From Poindextera sp036494815 (lineage in GTDB: Bacteria; Pseudomonadota; Alphaproteobacteria; Caulobacterales; Caulobacteraceae), in assembly GCA_036494815.1 (NCBI GenBank), contig DASXNV010000106.1, positions 100,192-164,191 of the forward strand: a DNA stretch of 64,000 bases, read 5' to 3'. Below are positions 50,992 to 60,474 of the stretch, in pieces (the first letter of the stretch is position 1; each line of letters starts with the position of its first letter). The notes under the pieces were generated by a model. That model saw nothing but the letters and a program-made list of their open reading frames with translations, had not been told where the DNA came from and searched no databases. Made by a program: the position numbers and the translations under genes.

Positions 50992-52128
50992 ATGACAGCG
51001 CGTATCGCCGTCACGAAGGAACGTCGCGCCGCGGAAACGCGGGTGGCCGCGACGCCGGACAGCGTCAAGAAACTGATCGCTCTGGGCTTCGCCGTCACCA
51101 TTGAGGCGGGCGCTGGAGCCTCGGCCTCTTATCCTGACGCCGACTATGCCACTGCGGGAGCCGAGATCGCCCCGAACGCCGCCGCCGCGCTGAGCGCCGC
51201 CGAGGTGGTGCTCAAGGTGCGCGCGCCCGCCGACGAAGAGATCGCGGCCCTGAAGCCCGGGACCATCGTCGTCGCCCTGCTCAATCCTTATAGTGACAGG
51301 CCGATCATCGAGGCCCTGGCCGCCAAGGGCGTGTCCGCCTTCGCCATGGAGTTCGTGCCGCGCATCACCCGCGCCCAGGTGATGGACGCCCTGTCCAGCC
51401 AGGCCAACCTGGCCGGCTATCGCGCGGTGATCGAGGCGGCGCAGGCCTATGGCCGCGCCTTTCCCATGATGATGACCGCCGCCGGCACCGTGGCCGCGGC
51501 CAAGGTGTTCATCATGGGGGTCGGCGTCGCCGGCCTGCAGGCCATCGCCACCGCCCGCCGCCTGGGCGCGGTGGTCACCGCCACTGACGTACGCCCCGCG
51601 ACCAAGGAGCAGGTGGAAAGCCTGGGGGCCAAGTTCCTGGCCGTCGAGGACGAAGAGTTCAAGAACGCCCAGACCGCTGGCGGCTACGCCAAGGAGATGA
51701 GCCCGGAATACCAAGCCAAGCAGGCTGCCCTGGTCTCCACCCACATCGCCAAGCAGGACATCGTCATCACCACCGCCCTGATCCCCGGCCGGCCGGCGCC
51801 CAAGCTGGTCTCGGCCGAGCAGGTGGCGTCCATGAAGCCCGGTTCGGTGCTGATCGACCTGGCGGTGGAACAGGGCGGCAATGTGGTCGGCGCCAGGGTC
51901 GGTGAGGTGGTGGTCACGGACAATGGGGCCAAGATCGTCGGCTACGCCAACCTGCCGGGCCGCCTGGCCGCCGACGCCTCCAACCTCTACGCCCGCAACC
52001 TGTTGGCCTTCGCCGGCCTGCTGCTGAACAAGGAAGGGGCCTTGGCCCCCGACCTGGAAGACGAGATCCTCAAAGCGGCCCTGCTGACCCAGAGCGGCGC
52101 CATCGTCCATCCGTCCCTCAAGTCCTAA
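50992..52128 (+). CDS. pntAA: Proton-translocating NAD(P)+ transhydrogenase, subunit alpha part 1
   Basis: This 378-residue NAD(H)-binding domain I (soluble) of the transhydrogenase uses proton-motive force to reduce NADP+ with NADH. The alanine-dehydrogenase-like fold is shown by RIAVTKERRAAETRVAATPD, SSQANLAGYRAVIEAA, VFIMGVGVAGLQAIATARRL (Rossmann loop) and VVTATDVRPATKEQ. The split into three genes (pntAA, pntAB, pntB) is the Rhodospirillum/alphaproteobacterial form. The start at 50992 (MTARIAVTKER) is the family N terminus; the open frame extends upstream to 50857 without support. Confidence 0.95.
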   Translation: MTARIAVTKERRAAETRVAATPDSVKKLIALGFAVTIEAGAGASASYPDADYATAGAEIAPNAAAALSAAEVVLKVRAPADEEIAALKPGTIVVALLNPYSDRPIIEALAAKGVSAFAMEFVPRITRAQVMDALSSQANLAGYRAVIEAAQAYGRAFPMMMTAAGTVAAAKVFIMGVGVAGLQAIATARRLGAVVTATDVRPATKEQVESLGAKFLAVEDEEFKNAQTAGGYAKEMSPEYQAKQAALVSTHIAKQDIVITTALIPGRPAPKLVSAEQVASMKPGSVLIDLAVEQGGNVVGARVGEVVVTDNGAKIVGYANLPGRLAADASNLYARNLLAFAGLLLNKEGALAPDLEDEILKAALLTQSGAIVHPSLKS

Positions 52129-52147
52129 GCGCTCCGGAGCATCCGAG

Positions 52148-52483
52148 ATGGAAGCTGTCGACCCGACCGTGTTTCGCCTGGCCATCTTCGTGCTGGCGAT
52201 CTTCGTGGGCTACTACGTGGTCTGGAGCGTGACCCCGGCCCTGCACACGCCGCTGATGGCGGTGACCAACGCCATCTCCTCGGTGATCATCGTCGGCGCC
52301 ATCCTGGCCGCCGCCGCGCAAGGGATCGGCGGAGCAGCCGCCAGCGGCGCAGCCGCGAGCGGCTCGGTGTGGATCTCCAAGGGGGCCGGCGCGCTCGCCG
52401 CCGGCCTGGTCTCGGTCAACATCTTTGGCGGCTTCCTGGTCACCCAGCGAATGCTGGCCATGTACAAGAAAAAGCAGAAATAA
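52148..52483 (+). CDS. pntAB: NAD(P)+ transhydrogenase, subunit alpha part 2
   Basis: This 111-residue membrane subunit supplies the alpha-side part of proton-channel domain II. It has about four hydrophobic helices: LAIFVLAIFVGYYVVWSV, then LMAVTNAISSVIIVGAILAA, then a short Ala/Gly-rich helix and AGLVSVNIFGGFLVTQRML. THALHTPLMAVTN-type sequence (here ALHTPLMAVTNAISSV) is the conserved family feature. The C terminus is basic (MYKKKQK). It begins 19 bases after pntAA and ends 21 bases before pntB. Confidence 0.94.
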   Translation: MEAVDPTVFRLAIFVLAIFVGYYVVWSVTPALHTPLMAVTNAISSVIIVGAILAAAAQGIGGAAASGAAASGSVWISKGAGALAAGLVSVNIFGGFLVTQRMLAMYKKKQK

Positions 52484-52504
52484 GAGCGGCTTGAGGGGCT
52501 CACC

Positions 52505-53917
<1,413 letters not shown>

Positions 53918-53990
53918 GGCGGCGGGCGCTGGCCCCTTGATTGGCGCCCCCCGTCTTAGAACCGACACCCGAAACCTCTAGATCCAGCCC

Positions 53991-54941
53991 ATGCGGCGAA
54001 TCCCCAAAATTCTGGCTGGAACCACTCTCGCGATCCTGGCCTATATCGCCATCGGAGGTGCGATGGTGGCAGCGGCGTCGTTTCAGAGTCACAGGGGCCG
54101 GATGGTCGATATCGGCGGCCGCCGGATGCACCTGGTGTGCCAGGGCGCCAGGAGCGATGCGCCCACCGTCCTGTTCGAGGCCGGCGCCTTCGGCTTTTCC
54201 GCCGATTGGGGCGTGGTGCAGGACCGCGTCACGGCCCTCGGCTTGCACACCTGTTCCTATGATCGCGCGGGCCTGGGCCTGTCCGACCCCGGCCCCACGC
54301 CGCGCGACGGGCTGTCAGCCACCCGCGACCTGGAAGCCCTGCTCAAGGCGGCGGATGAGGACGGCCCCTATATCCTGGTCGGCCACTCCATGGCCGGGAC
54401 CTACATACCGTTGTTCGCCAATCGCAATCGCGACAAGATCAGGGGCCTGGTGTTCGTTGACGCCACCCCGCCCGAGGCGATCGAGCAGCCGGCGGTGCGC
54501 GAGTTCGTCGGTCATTTCACCCGCGCCTCGCGACTGGCCAGCTTTGGCGCGCGCCTCGGCCTATATCAGCCCCTGGCAGGCACCTGGTTCGGCGACAAGA
54601 TCGGCCTGACCCCCGCAGCGTCCGCCGAAAAGCGCCGCGCCTTCGCTTCGCCCACCCACAATCGCTGGGCCGCCGCCGAGGTCGCCCTGTGGCTGAAGAC
54701 CGCCGACGAGGCCCGCGCCGCCGGCCCGCTCGATCCGAACTGGCCAGTGGCGGTGGTCACCGCCGGTCCGGCCGGCGCCCGCCCCGGCTGGAAGGAGATG
54801 CAGGCCGCGCCCGCGCGCCGCGCTGTCCACGGCTATGTGGACAATGTGGAATCCGCCGGCCACGCCACCCTGTTAGGGGTCAAGCACGCCGATTCGGTGG
54901 TGCGGGGCGTGGAGTTCGTGCTCAAGGCTCCGACCGCCTGA
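53991..54941 (+). CDS. Alpha/beta hydrolase with N-terminal membrane anchor (paralogue 1)
   Basis: This 316-residue hydrolase has an N-terminal hydrophobic helix (ILAGTTLAILAYIAIGGAM) that should anchor or export it. The core shows VLFEAGAFGFSADWGVVQ, YDRAGLGLSDPGPTPRDGL, the elbow ILVGHSMAGTYIPL with the nucleophile Ser, a shared WPVAVVTAGPA strand, and the late His in ESAGHATLLG. It is a close paralogue of the next gene, which shares all these segments but lacks the anchor. Substrate unknown. It begins 73 bases after pntB. Confidence 0.88.
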   Translation: MRRIPKILAGTTLAILAYIAIGGAMVAAASFQSHRGRMVDIGGRRMHLVCQGARSDAPTVLFEAGAFGFSADWGVVQDRVTALGLHTCSYDRAGLGLSDPGPTPRDGLSATRDLEALLKAADEDGPYILVGHSMAGTYIPLFANRNRDKIRGLVFVDATPPEAIEQPAVREFVGHFTRASRLASFGARLGLYQPLAGTWFGDKIGLTPAASAEKRRAFASPTHNRWAAAEVALWLKTADEARAAGPLDPNWPVAVVTAGPAGARPGWKEMQAAPARRAVHGYVDNVESAGHATLLGVKHADSVVRGVEFVLKAPTA

Positions 54942-55019
54942 TCGGGCGCCTCGGCGCCGCATTGAAATTCCAAACGAACCGGTAGACTCATCGGCCGATT
55001 GTCCGGGTTCGGAGCCGCC

Positions 55020-55898
55020 ATGGTCTTGGGTCATACGCCGCTGAAACCGCGCGGCCAGTTCTCAGATATCGGCGGCCGGCGCCTGCACTGGGTCGAGGTC
55101 GGCCCGCCCATGGCCTCGCCAGTTGTGTTGCTGGAATCCGGCTCCTTCGGCTTTTCGGCCGACTGGGCGGTGGTTCAAGAGCAGCTTGCGGCGCGGGGCC
55201 ATCGCTCGATCGCCTATGACCGCGCCGGATTGGGTTTGTCCGACCCGGGACCGCCGCCACGCGACGGTTTAGCCATCGCCAAGGATCTGGAAGCGCTGCT
55301 GGCCGCGATCGGCGAGCGCGGGCCGTTCATCCTCACCGGCCACTCCATGGCCGGCCTGCATGTGCACCTGTTCGCCGCCCGCAATCCCCGTCAGGTGGCC
55401 GGGCTGGTGTTGGTCGATGCGATCAGCCCGGACGGGGCCACGCACCCCCGGGTCCAGAGCTATGCCCTTCACTACGGCCGCCTCTCACGGCTCGCCGCCC
55501 GTGTGGCCGGCGCGGGGCTGTTGAAGCCGCTCAGCCGCTGGGGCGACGCCATCGAGTTGACCGCGGAAGCGGCGCGGCACAAGCGCTGGGCCTTCGCCCA
55601 CGGGCCGCACAACCGCGCCGCCTCGGACGAGGTGCAGCACTGGGAGGCCTCCGCCCGGCAGGGGCGCGAGGCGGGGCCGCTGGACCCAGCCTGGCCAGTG
55701 GCGGTAGTCACGGCGGGGCCGATCCGTGGCTTTGGCTGGCAAAAGGCGCTGCAAGTCCAACCGGCCAAGGCGTCCCGCGCGGGCCACGTGGAGAACGTCA
55801 CCGACGCCAATCACGCCAACCTGCTGGGCCGCCGCCACGCCGCCGCCATCTCCGCCGCCGTCGAACATGTTTGCAGCGCGTTGACGAAAACCGGATAG
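55020..55898 (+). CDS. Alpha/beta hydrolase, no anchor (paralogue 2)
   Basis: This 292-residue hydrolase closely matches the preceding gene: LLESGSFGFSADWAVVQ, YDRAGLGLSDPGPPPRDGL, FILTGHSMAGLHVHLF (Ser nucleophile), WPVAVVTAGPI and DANHANLLG (His). It lacks the hydrophobic N-terminal helix and so is predicted cytoplasmic. The tandem arrangement points to a gene duplication followed by a change in location. I use the ATG at 55020; a TTG at 54999 is also in frame. The ABC transporter genes begin 33 bases after its stop. Confidence 0.87.
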   Translation: MVLGHTPLKPRGQFSDIGGRRLHWVEVGPPMASPVVLLESGSFGFSADWAVVQEQLAARGHRSIAYDRAGLGLSDPGPPPRDGLAIAKDLEALLAAIGERGPFILTGHSMAGLHVHLFAARNPRQVAGLVLVDAISPDGATHPRVQSYALHYGRLSRLAARVAGAGLLKPLSRWGDAIELTAEAARHKRWAFAHGPHNRAASDEVQHWEASARQGREAGPLDPAWPVAVVTAGPIRGFGWQKALQVQPAKASRAGHVENVTDANHANLLGRRHAAAISAAVEHVCSALTKTG

Positions 55899-55931
55899 CC
55901 ATGTTCCCTGAGTCGATTGGGGGATGCTGAC

Positions 55932-56855
55932 ATGCCGGCGGCGCTGAGACTGGAAGGCGTCACCAAGCGCTATGGCGACTTCGAAGCCGTGCACGATCTG
56001 AGCTTCGAGGCCGCCCAGGGACGGATCTGTGGCTTTCTCGGCCCCAACGGCGCGGGCAAGACCTCCACCATCCGCATGATCCTGGGCCTTGTGGAGCCTA
56101 CGGCCGGCCGTATCAGTGTGCTGGGCGCACCGGATGGCCGCCAGGTGCGCGAAAAGATTGGCTTCCTGCCGGAGGAGCGCGGACTCTATCGCCGCATGAC
56201 CCCCATCGGCGCCATCGCCTTCCTGGCCGGTCTGAAGGGCGTACCCACCGGAGAGGCCAAGCGCCGTGCCAAGGCCATGTTGGAGAACCACGGCCTGGGG
56301 GAGGCCATGAACCGCCAGATCCGCAGCCTGTCCAAGGGCATGGCGCAAAAGGTCCAGCTGCTGTCCGCCCTGGCGCACGAGCCGGAGCTGGTCATTCTCG
56401 ATGAGCCCTTCTCAGGCCTGGACCCGGTCAATCAGCAGGAGCTGGAGACCATGATCCGGGATCTGGCCTTGCGCGGGGCCACGGTTCTGTTCTCCACCCA
56501 TGTGATGCAGCACGCCGAGCGCCTGTGCGAACAGGTCGTGCTGATCGCCAAGGGCCGCAAGGTGTTCGACGGTCGCGTCGAGGCCGCCCGCGCCGCCGCG
56601 CCCCGCCGGCTCATCCTAGAGGGCGCACTGGACCCGGCCGCGGTCGCCGGCCTTCCGGGCTTGGCCGAGGTGGTCACCGAGGCGCTGGACGTTGGCGGGG
56701 TCAAGGTCAGCGCCATACTCACCGCCGGCGCCGCGGCCCAGGACGCTTTGCGCGCCGCCTTCGCCCTAGGCCTGGACATCACCCGTTTCGAACTCAAGGA
56801 GCCGCAGCTGCACGACGCCTTTATCGTGCTGACCGGCGGGCAGGCCCTGGCATGA
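55932..56855 (+). CDS. ABC transporter ATP-binding protein (NatA-like)
   Basis: This 307-residue ATPase subunit has Walker A GPNGAGKTSTIRMI (about residues 36-49), Q-loop region IGFLPEERGLYRRMT, signature RSLSKGMAQKVQL, Walker B LVILDEPFSGLDPVN and switch His in LFSTHVMQHAERL. The C-terminal extension (about 220-307) is the DUF4162-like tail of NatA/YhaQ-type exporters. The next gene overlaps its stop by 4 bases (ATGA) and encodes the matching permease. Such systems export sodium or other small compounds; the substrate here is unknown. The ATG at 55932 follows GGGGGATG. Confidence 0.92.
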   Translation: MPAALRLEGVTKRYGDFEAVHDLSFEAAQGRICGFLGPNGAGKTSTIRMILGLVEPTAGRISVLGAPDGRQVREKIGFLPEERGLYRRMTPIGAIAFLAGLKGVPTGEAKRRAKAMLENHGLGEAMNRQIRSLSKGMAQKVQLLSALAHEPELVILDEPFSGLDPVNQQELETMIRDLALRGATVLFSTHVMQHAERLCEQVVLIAKGRKVFDGRVEAARAAAPRRLILEGALDPAAVAGLPGLAEVVTEALDVGGVKVSAILTAGAAAQDALRAAFALGLDITRFELKEPQLHDAFIVLTGGQALA

Positions 56856-58129
56856 GCCGTCTTCTTCGCATCGCGGGCCGCGAATACGCCGCCTATGTGC
56901 GCACCGTGGGTTTCTGGCTTTCCATGGGACTGATGCCGGTGGGCCTGATCCTGGCGGTGTTCGCCTCGACCCAGGCCGGCAGTGTGGCGCCGCCCCCGAC
57001 CCTGGCCATAGTCGACCTGACCGGGCACGGCTATGCCGCCAAGTTGGAGCCGATTTTGGGCAGGCATGAGCCTGGAGGGCGCCCCCTGGCGCGGATCGAG
57101 CCGCACCCGCCCATCAGCGGCGCCGATCCTGCCGGCGCGCTGCGCAGCTATCTCAGTGGCGACAAGCGCCTGGCCGATGGCCAGAAGCTGGACGTGGCCG
57201 CCATCCTGCGCCCGGACGGCGACAGTGTTTCGGCCGACGTCTGGAACCGCAATCCGGGCGACCGCTCGGTGGAGGCCGCCCTGTCCGGCGTCCTGGGTGA
57301 CCTGATACGCACCGAGCGTTTGGAGCGGGCCGGGATCGACGCCAAGACCCTGGCCGCCATCGACACCGCCTCGCCTCGTGTGGCCAGCTTCTCGCCCAAG
57401 GCCGAGGGCGACCGCGTGGGCGATCGTGAGCGTCTTCAGCTGGTGATCGGCCTGGGCATGGGCCTGCTCTTGTGGATGGTGGTGCTGACCGGCGCCGGCA
57501 TCCTGCTCAACAGCGTCATCGAGGAGAAAAGCAGCCGAATTCTTGAGGTGCTGCTGTCCTCGGCCTCGGTGCCCGAGATCATGGGCGGCAAGATCCTGGG
57601 GGTGGCCGCCGTGACCGGCACGGTGCTGGGGGTATGGCTGACCATCGGCGCGGCCCTGCTGCTCAAGACCAATCCCGGCTCGGCGAGCTTGCTGGTCTCA
57701 ACCCTGCTGTCCAAGGGTCTGCTGTTCTATTTCGCCTTCTATTTTGTCGGTGGCTATCTGATGTACGCGACCCTGTTCACCACCATCGGCGCCTTTTGCG
57801 AAACCACCCGCGAGGCCCAGACCCTGCTCGGGCCGTTGATGATCCTGCTGAGCGTGCCCATGGTGTTCATGAGCCAGGCCATGATCCATCCGGACGCGCC
57901 GCTATTGCAGATCCTGTCCTGGATCCCACCCTTCACCCCGTTTTTGATGGCCGCCCGCGCCGCCTCAGGCCCGCCCTGGTGGCAGGTGGCGGGCACCGGC
58001 GCCCTCATGTTCGCCGTGACGGGATTGGAGCTGCTGGTCGCCGGGCGGGCTTTCAGGGCCGGAGCCCTGTCCACCTCTCGTTTCGAGCCCAAGCACTTCT
58101 TCACCAGTTTGATGGGGCGCGGCACGTAG
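56852..58129 (+). CDS. ABC transporter permease (NatB/ABC-2 type)
   Basis: This 425-residue membrane subunit has an N-terminal helix (TVGFWLSMGLMPVGLILAVF), a long extracytoplasmic domain (about residues 40-185) and a C-terminal block of five or six helices. The conserved NSVIEEKSSRILEVLLSS motif opens the second cytoplasmic loop and is typical of NatB/YhaP-type ABC-2 permeases. FYFVGGYLMYATLFTTIGAF and LLSVPMVFMSQAM follow. It is translated with the ATPase gene by a 4-base overlap. A palindromic repeat lies just downstream, and rpsU faces it from the other strand. Confidence 0.9.
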   Translation: MSRLLRIAGREYAAYVRTVGFWLSMGLMPVGLILAVFASTQAGSVAPPPTLAIVDLTGHGYAAKLEPILGRHEPGGRPLARIEPHPPISGADPAGALRSYLSGDKRLADGQKLDVAAILRPDGDSVSADVWNRNPGDRSVEAALSGVLGDLIRTERLERAGIDAKTLAAIDTASPRVASFSPKAEGDRVGDRERLQLVIGLGMGLLLWMVVLTGAGILLNSVIEEKSSRILEVLLSSASVPEIMGGKILGVAAVTGTVLGVWLTIGAALLLKTNPGSASLLVSTLLSKGLLFYFAFYFVGGYLMYATLFTTIGAFCETTREAQTLLGPLMILLSVPMVFMSQAMIHPDAPLLQILSWIPPFTPFLMAARAASGPPWWQVAGTGALMFAVTGLELLVAGRAFRAGALSTSRFEPKHFFTSLMGRGT

Positions 58130-58134
58130 CGAGC

Positions 58135-58185
58135 AGAGCGGGTTGAGGAAAAGTGCGAAGCGGTCTTCCGCCCGCAATCCGCTCT
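58135..58185. repeat. Palindromic intergenic repeat, copy 2
   Basis: AGAGCGGGTTG (58135-58145) pairs with CAATCCGCTCT (58175-58185) with one mismatch that would be a G-U pair in RNA. Read on the minus strand it has the same outline as the repeat at 16127-16178 (AGAGCG ends and a central ACCG..CACTTT), so it is a second member of that family in the opposite orientation. It lies 6 bases after the permease stop and could also end that transcript. Confidence 0.75.
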
Positions 58186-58255
58186 AACTCTTCAGAGTCG
58201 ATCATGCACAATCAGAGTCCTGGGCCGGACACCTAGGCCAACCCAACACGACAAA

Positions 58256-58280
58256 GGCCGCGCAGGCGACCCGCGCGGCC
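58256..58280 (-). terminator. Terminator after rpsU
   Basis: GGCCGCGC and GCGCGGCC form a perfect 8-base-pair stem with a 9-base loop. On the minus strand it is followed by TTTGTCGTG, 28 bases after the rpsU stop. Confidence 0.7.
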
Positions 58281-58307
58281 TCAAATCTTCAGTCCGTTTA
58301 CGCCGGT

Positions 58308-58550
58308 TTAGGGGCGCACGGGCTTCTTCGGCGCGGCGATCAGGCCTTCGCGCTGGGCGCGCTTGCGGGCCAGCTTGCGGGCGCGGCGAACGGCTTCGGC
58401 CTTTTGGCGGGCGCGCTTTTCGGAAGGCTTTTCGTAATGCACGTGCCGCTTCATCTCGCGGAACGAGCCTTCACGCTGCATCTTCTTCTTCAGGGCCTTG
58501 AGCGCCTGGTCGACATTATTGTCGCGCACGAAAATCTGAACGATGACCAA
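58308..58550 (-). CDS. rpsU: 30S ribosomal protein S21
   Basis: This small basic ribosomal protein of about 80 residues sits near the 3' end of 16S rRNA and helps start-site selection. The sequence VQIFVRDNNVDQALKAL, then MQREGSFREMKRHVHYEKPS and a long Arg/Lys/Ala-rich helix, is the alphaproteobacterial S21. The start is unusual. TTG at 58550 lies only 2 bases from a perfect AGGAGG, whereas the codon where the common M-V-Q-I-F start would fall is ATC at 58544-58542, exactly 8 bases from AGGAGG. The coordinates given use TTG. A terminator follows the stop. Confidence 0.93.
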   Translation of the reverse strand: MVIVQIFVRDNNVDQALKALKKKMQREGSFREMKRHVHYEKPSEKRARQKAEAVRRARKLARKRAQREGLIAAPKKPVRP

Positions 58551-58552
58551 GT

Positions 58553-58558
58553 CCTCCT
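58553..58558 (-). promoter_or_regulatory. AGGAGG Shine-Dalgarno of rpsU, spacing favours an ATC start
   Basis: On the minus strand this consensus site is followed by ACTTGGTC and then ATCGTTCAG. The TTG inside is 2 bases away, too close for normal use. The ATC is 8 bases away, the ideal distance. Confidence 0.6.
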
Positions 58559-58620
58559 AGAACGCTGCCGCCTGCCCGCCTCTGGGGACCCGCGCGAAAC
58601 AGCGAACACGAAACCACCAC

Positions 58621-58637
58621 CGGAAGAGCCTCTTCCG
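58621..58637. promoter_or_regulatory. Perfect 8-1-8 palindrome between rpsU and the COQ9 gene
   Basis: CGGAAGAG, one C, then CTCTTCCG. It lies in the 167-base divergent region, 63 bases upstream of the rpsU AGGAGG and about 80 bases before the COQ9 start. It looks like a dimeric repressor site, but the protein is unknown. Confidence 0.45.
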
Positions 58638-58717
58638 AATGTTGGCGGGCAAATATCAGAGGCCAGGTTAAATGTCTATGGCGAGACGGCCGCCAAGGCG
58701 TTGTATAGACTCATTTC

Positions 58718-59377
58718 ATGACCGACGCCGCTGCCGAAGCCACAGCCGATTGGGCCGACCTGGCCGAACAGCGCGTGCTGGACGCCGCCTTGCCCCTGGC
58801 GAGCCGGCTGGGCTGGGGATCGCGGCTGGTGGCCGAAGCGGCGACGGCGACGGGCCTGGCGCCCGGCGAGGCGGCCCTGCTCCTGCCCAACGGCCCGAGA
58901 GACCTGGCGGCCCTGTTGTCGCGGCGCCATGACACGGCCGGGCTTGCGTCTTTGACGGGGGTCGACCCCAAGAGCCTGAAGATGCGCCAGCGCATCGCCC
59001 AGGGCGTCGAGGCGCGGCTGGAAGCGGCCATGGCCGACGAGACGGCTTTGCGCCGCTGGGCGGGCTTCCTGTCCCTGCCCGGCAACCTACCGCTGGCCCT
59101 GCGCCTGACCTGGGACAGCGCCAATGGCCTGTGGAGGTGGGCTGGCGATACGGCCACCGACGAAAACCATTATTCCAAGCGCGCTATCCTCTCAGGCATC
59201 TTGATCAGCACCCTGGCCATCCGCCTGGGGTCGGGCCGTGAAGCCGCCTCGACCTATCTGGCGGCGCGGATCGAGAATGTGATGGCGTTCGAGACCTGGA
59301 AGGCTGGGTTGAAGCCCGCAACCCTGCTGCGGGACGTGGCCGAGAGCCTGGGTCGGATGCGTTACGGCAAGACTTAG
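58718..59377 (+). CDS. COQ9-family protein
   Basis: This 219-residue protein belongs to the COQ9 family, lipid-binding helical proteins with a TetR-like fold that assist ubiquinone biosynthesis (in mitochondria by presenting the intermediate to the hydroxylase COQ7). Family features include RVLDAALPLASRLGW at the N terminus, LWDSANGLWRWAGD-type sequence (here TWDSANGLWRWAGDTATDEN) with HYSKRAILSGIL, and TWKAGLKP near the end. It would act at the inner membrane. It is divergent from rpsU and converges on purK with 6 bases between stops. ubiX, a prenyl-FMN synthase that serves the same pathway, is about 3 kb away. Confidence 0.92.
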   Translation: MTDAAAEATADWADLAEQRVLDAALPLASRLGWGSRLVAEAATATGLAPGEAALLLPNGPRDLAALLSRRHDTAGLASLTGVDPKSLKMRQRIAQGVEARLEAAMADETALRRWAGFLSLPGNLPLALRLTWDSANGLWRWAGDTATDENHYSKRAILSGILISTLAIRLGSGREAASTYLAARIENVMAFETWKAGLKPATLLRDVAESLGRMRYGKT

Positions 59378-59383
59378 CGGCCC

Positions 59384-60469
59384 TCAGTCCTTCAGCGGCC
59401 ACAACCGGTTGACGTGTCCCATCTTGCGCCCAGGCCGGGCGTCGCCCTTGCCGTAGTGCCACAGGCGCGCCTCGGGTTCGGCAGCCAGGCGGGGCCAGTC
59501 GTCGATCTCATCGCCGATCAGGTTCTCCATCTCCACCAGCGCCAGCGGCGCCACGGGTCCCAGGGGCCAGCCAGCGACCGCACGGATATGCTGTTCGAAC
59601 TGGTCCACTTCGCAGCCGTCCAGGGTCCAGTGGCCGGAATTGTGCACCCGCGGCGCGAACTCGTTGACCAGCAGGCGGCCGTCCTTCAGCTCGAACAGCT
59701 CCACCCCCATCACCCCCACATAGCTCAGGCTCGTAAGGATGCGGGCGGCGAGGGTCTCGGCCTGGGCCTGGGCCGCCTTTGACAGGGTGGCCGGCGCGCG
59801 GGTGCGGCGCAGGATGCCGTCCTGGTGATGGTTCTCGCCCACGGGATAGGCCACCACATCGCCCTCGCGGGTGCGGGCGGCGATCACCGACAGTTCGCGG
59901 GTGAAATCGGCCGGGGCTTCCAGGATGGCGGGGGCGCGGGCGATGCGATCGAAGGCGGCCTCGGCGTCGGCGTGGCTCTCGACCCAGGTCTGACCCTTGC
60001 CGTCATACCCCTCGCGCCGGGTCTTGAGCAGCGACGGCGCGCCAAGGCTGTCGAGGGCTTCGCGAAGATCTTCCAGGCTGTCGACCGCGGCGAAGGCCAC
60101 GGTCGGGGCGCCGCACTCATTGAGGAAGGTCTTTTCATCCACCCGGTCCTGGGCGACGGCCAGGGCCCTGGCGCCGGGCGCAACCTCGACCCCCAGAGCC
60201 TGCAATTTGGCGACCACCGCGGCGGGGACGTTCTCGAACTCGAAGGTGACCACGGTGGCCAGCCGCGCCAAGGCTTCCAGCGCACGGTCGTCGTCATAGG
60301 CCGCCACCAGGCCGTGGGTGGCGACGCGGCCGGCGATGGCGTCGGGCTCGGGCGACAGCACCAGGGTGTCGAAACCTAGGCGCGCGGCGGCCAAGACCAG
60401 CATGCGGCCCAGCTGACCACCGCCGAGAATGCCGATGGTTGAACCGGGGGTTAGGGGAAACACAGCCAT
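59384..60469 (-). CDS. purK: N5-carboxyaminoimidazole ribonucleotide synthase
   Basis: This 361-residue ATP-grasp enzyme carboxylates AIR to N5-CAIR with ATP and bicarbonate in purine synthesis. The N-terminal pre-ATP-grasp domain begins STIGILGGGQLGRMLVLAA. The central part holds FEFENVPAAVVAKL, PSLLKTRREGYDGKGQTWV and ELSVIAARTREGDVVAYP. VNEFAPRVHNSGHWTLDGCE is the metal- and substrate-binding end, followed by SQFEQHIRA-type sequence (here DQFEQHIRAVAGWPLG). It starts 5 bases after the purE stop, so purEK is a single operon. Confidence 0.95.
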   Translation of the reverse strand: MAVFPLTPGSTIGILGGGQLGRMLVLAAARLGFDTLVLSPEPDAIAGRVATHGLVAAYDDDRALEALARLATVVTFEFENVPAAVVAKLQALGVEVAPGARALAVAQDRVDEKTFLNECGAPTVAFAAVDSLEDLREALDSLGAPSLLKTRREGYDGKGQTWVESHADAEAAFDRIARAPAILEAPADFTRELSVIAARTREGDVVAYPVGENHHQDGILRRTRAPATLSKAAQAQAETLAARILTSLSYVGVMGVELFELKDGRLLVNEFAPRVHNSGHWTLDGCEVDQFEQHIRAVAGWPLGPVAPLALVEMENLIGDEIDDWPRLAAEPEARLWHYGKGDARPGRKMGHVNRLWPLKD

Positions 60470-60474
60470 AAGGC

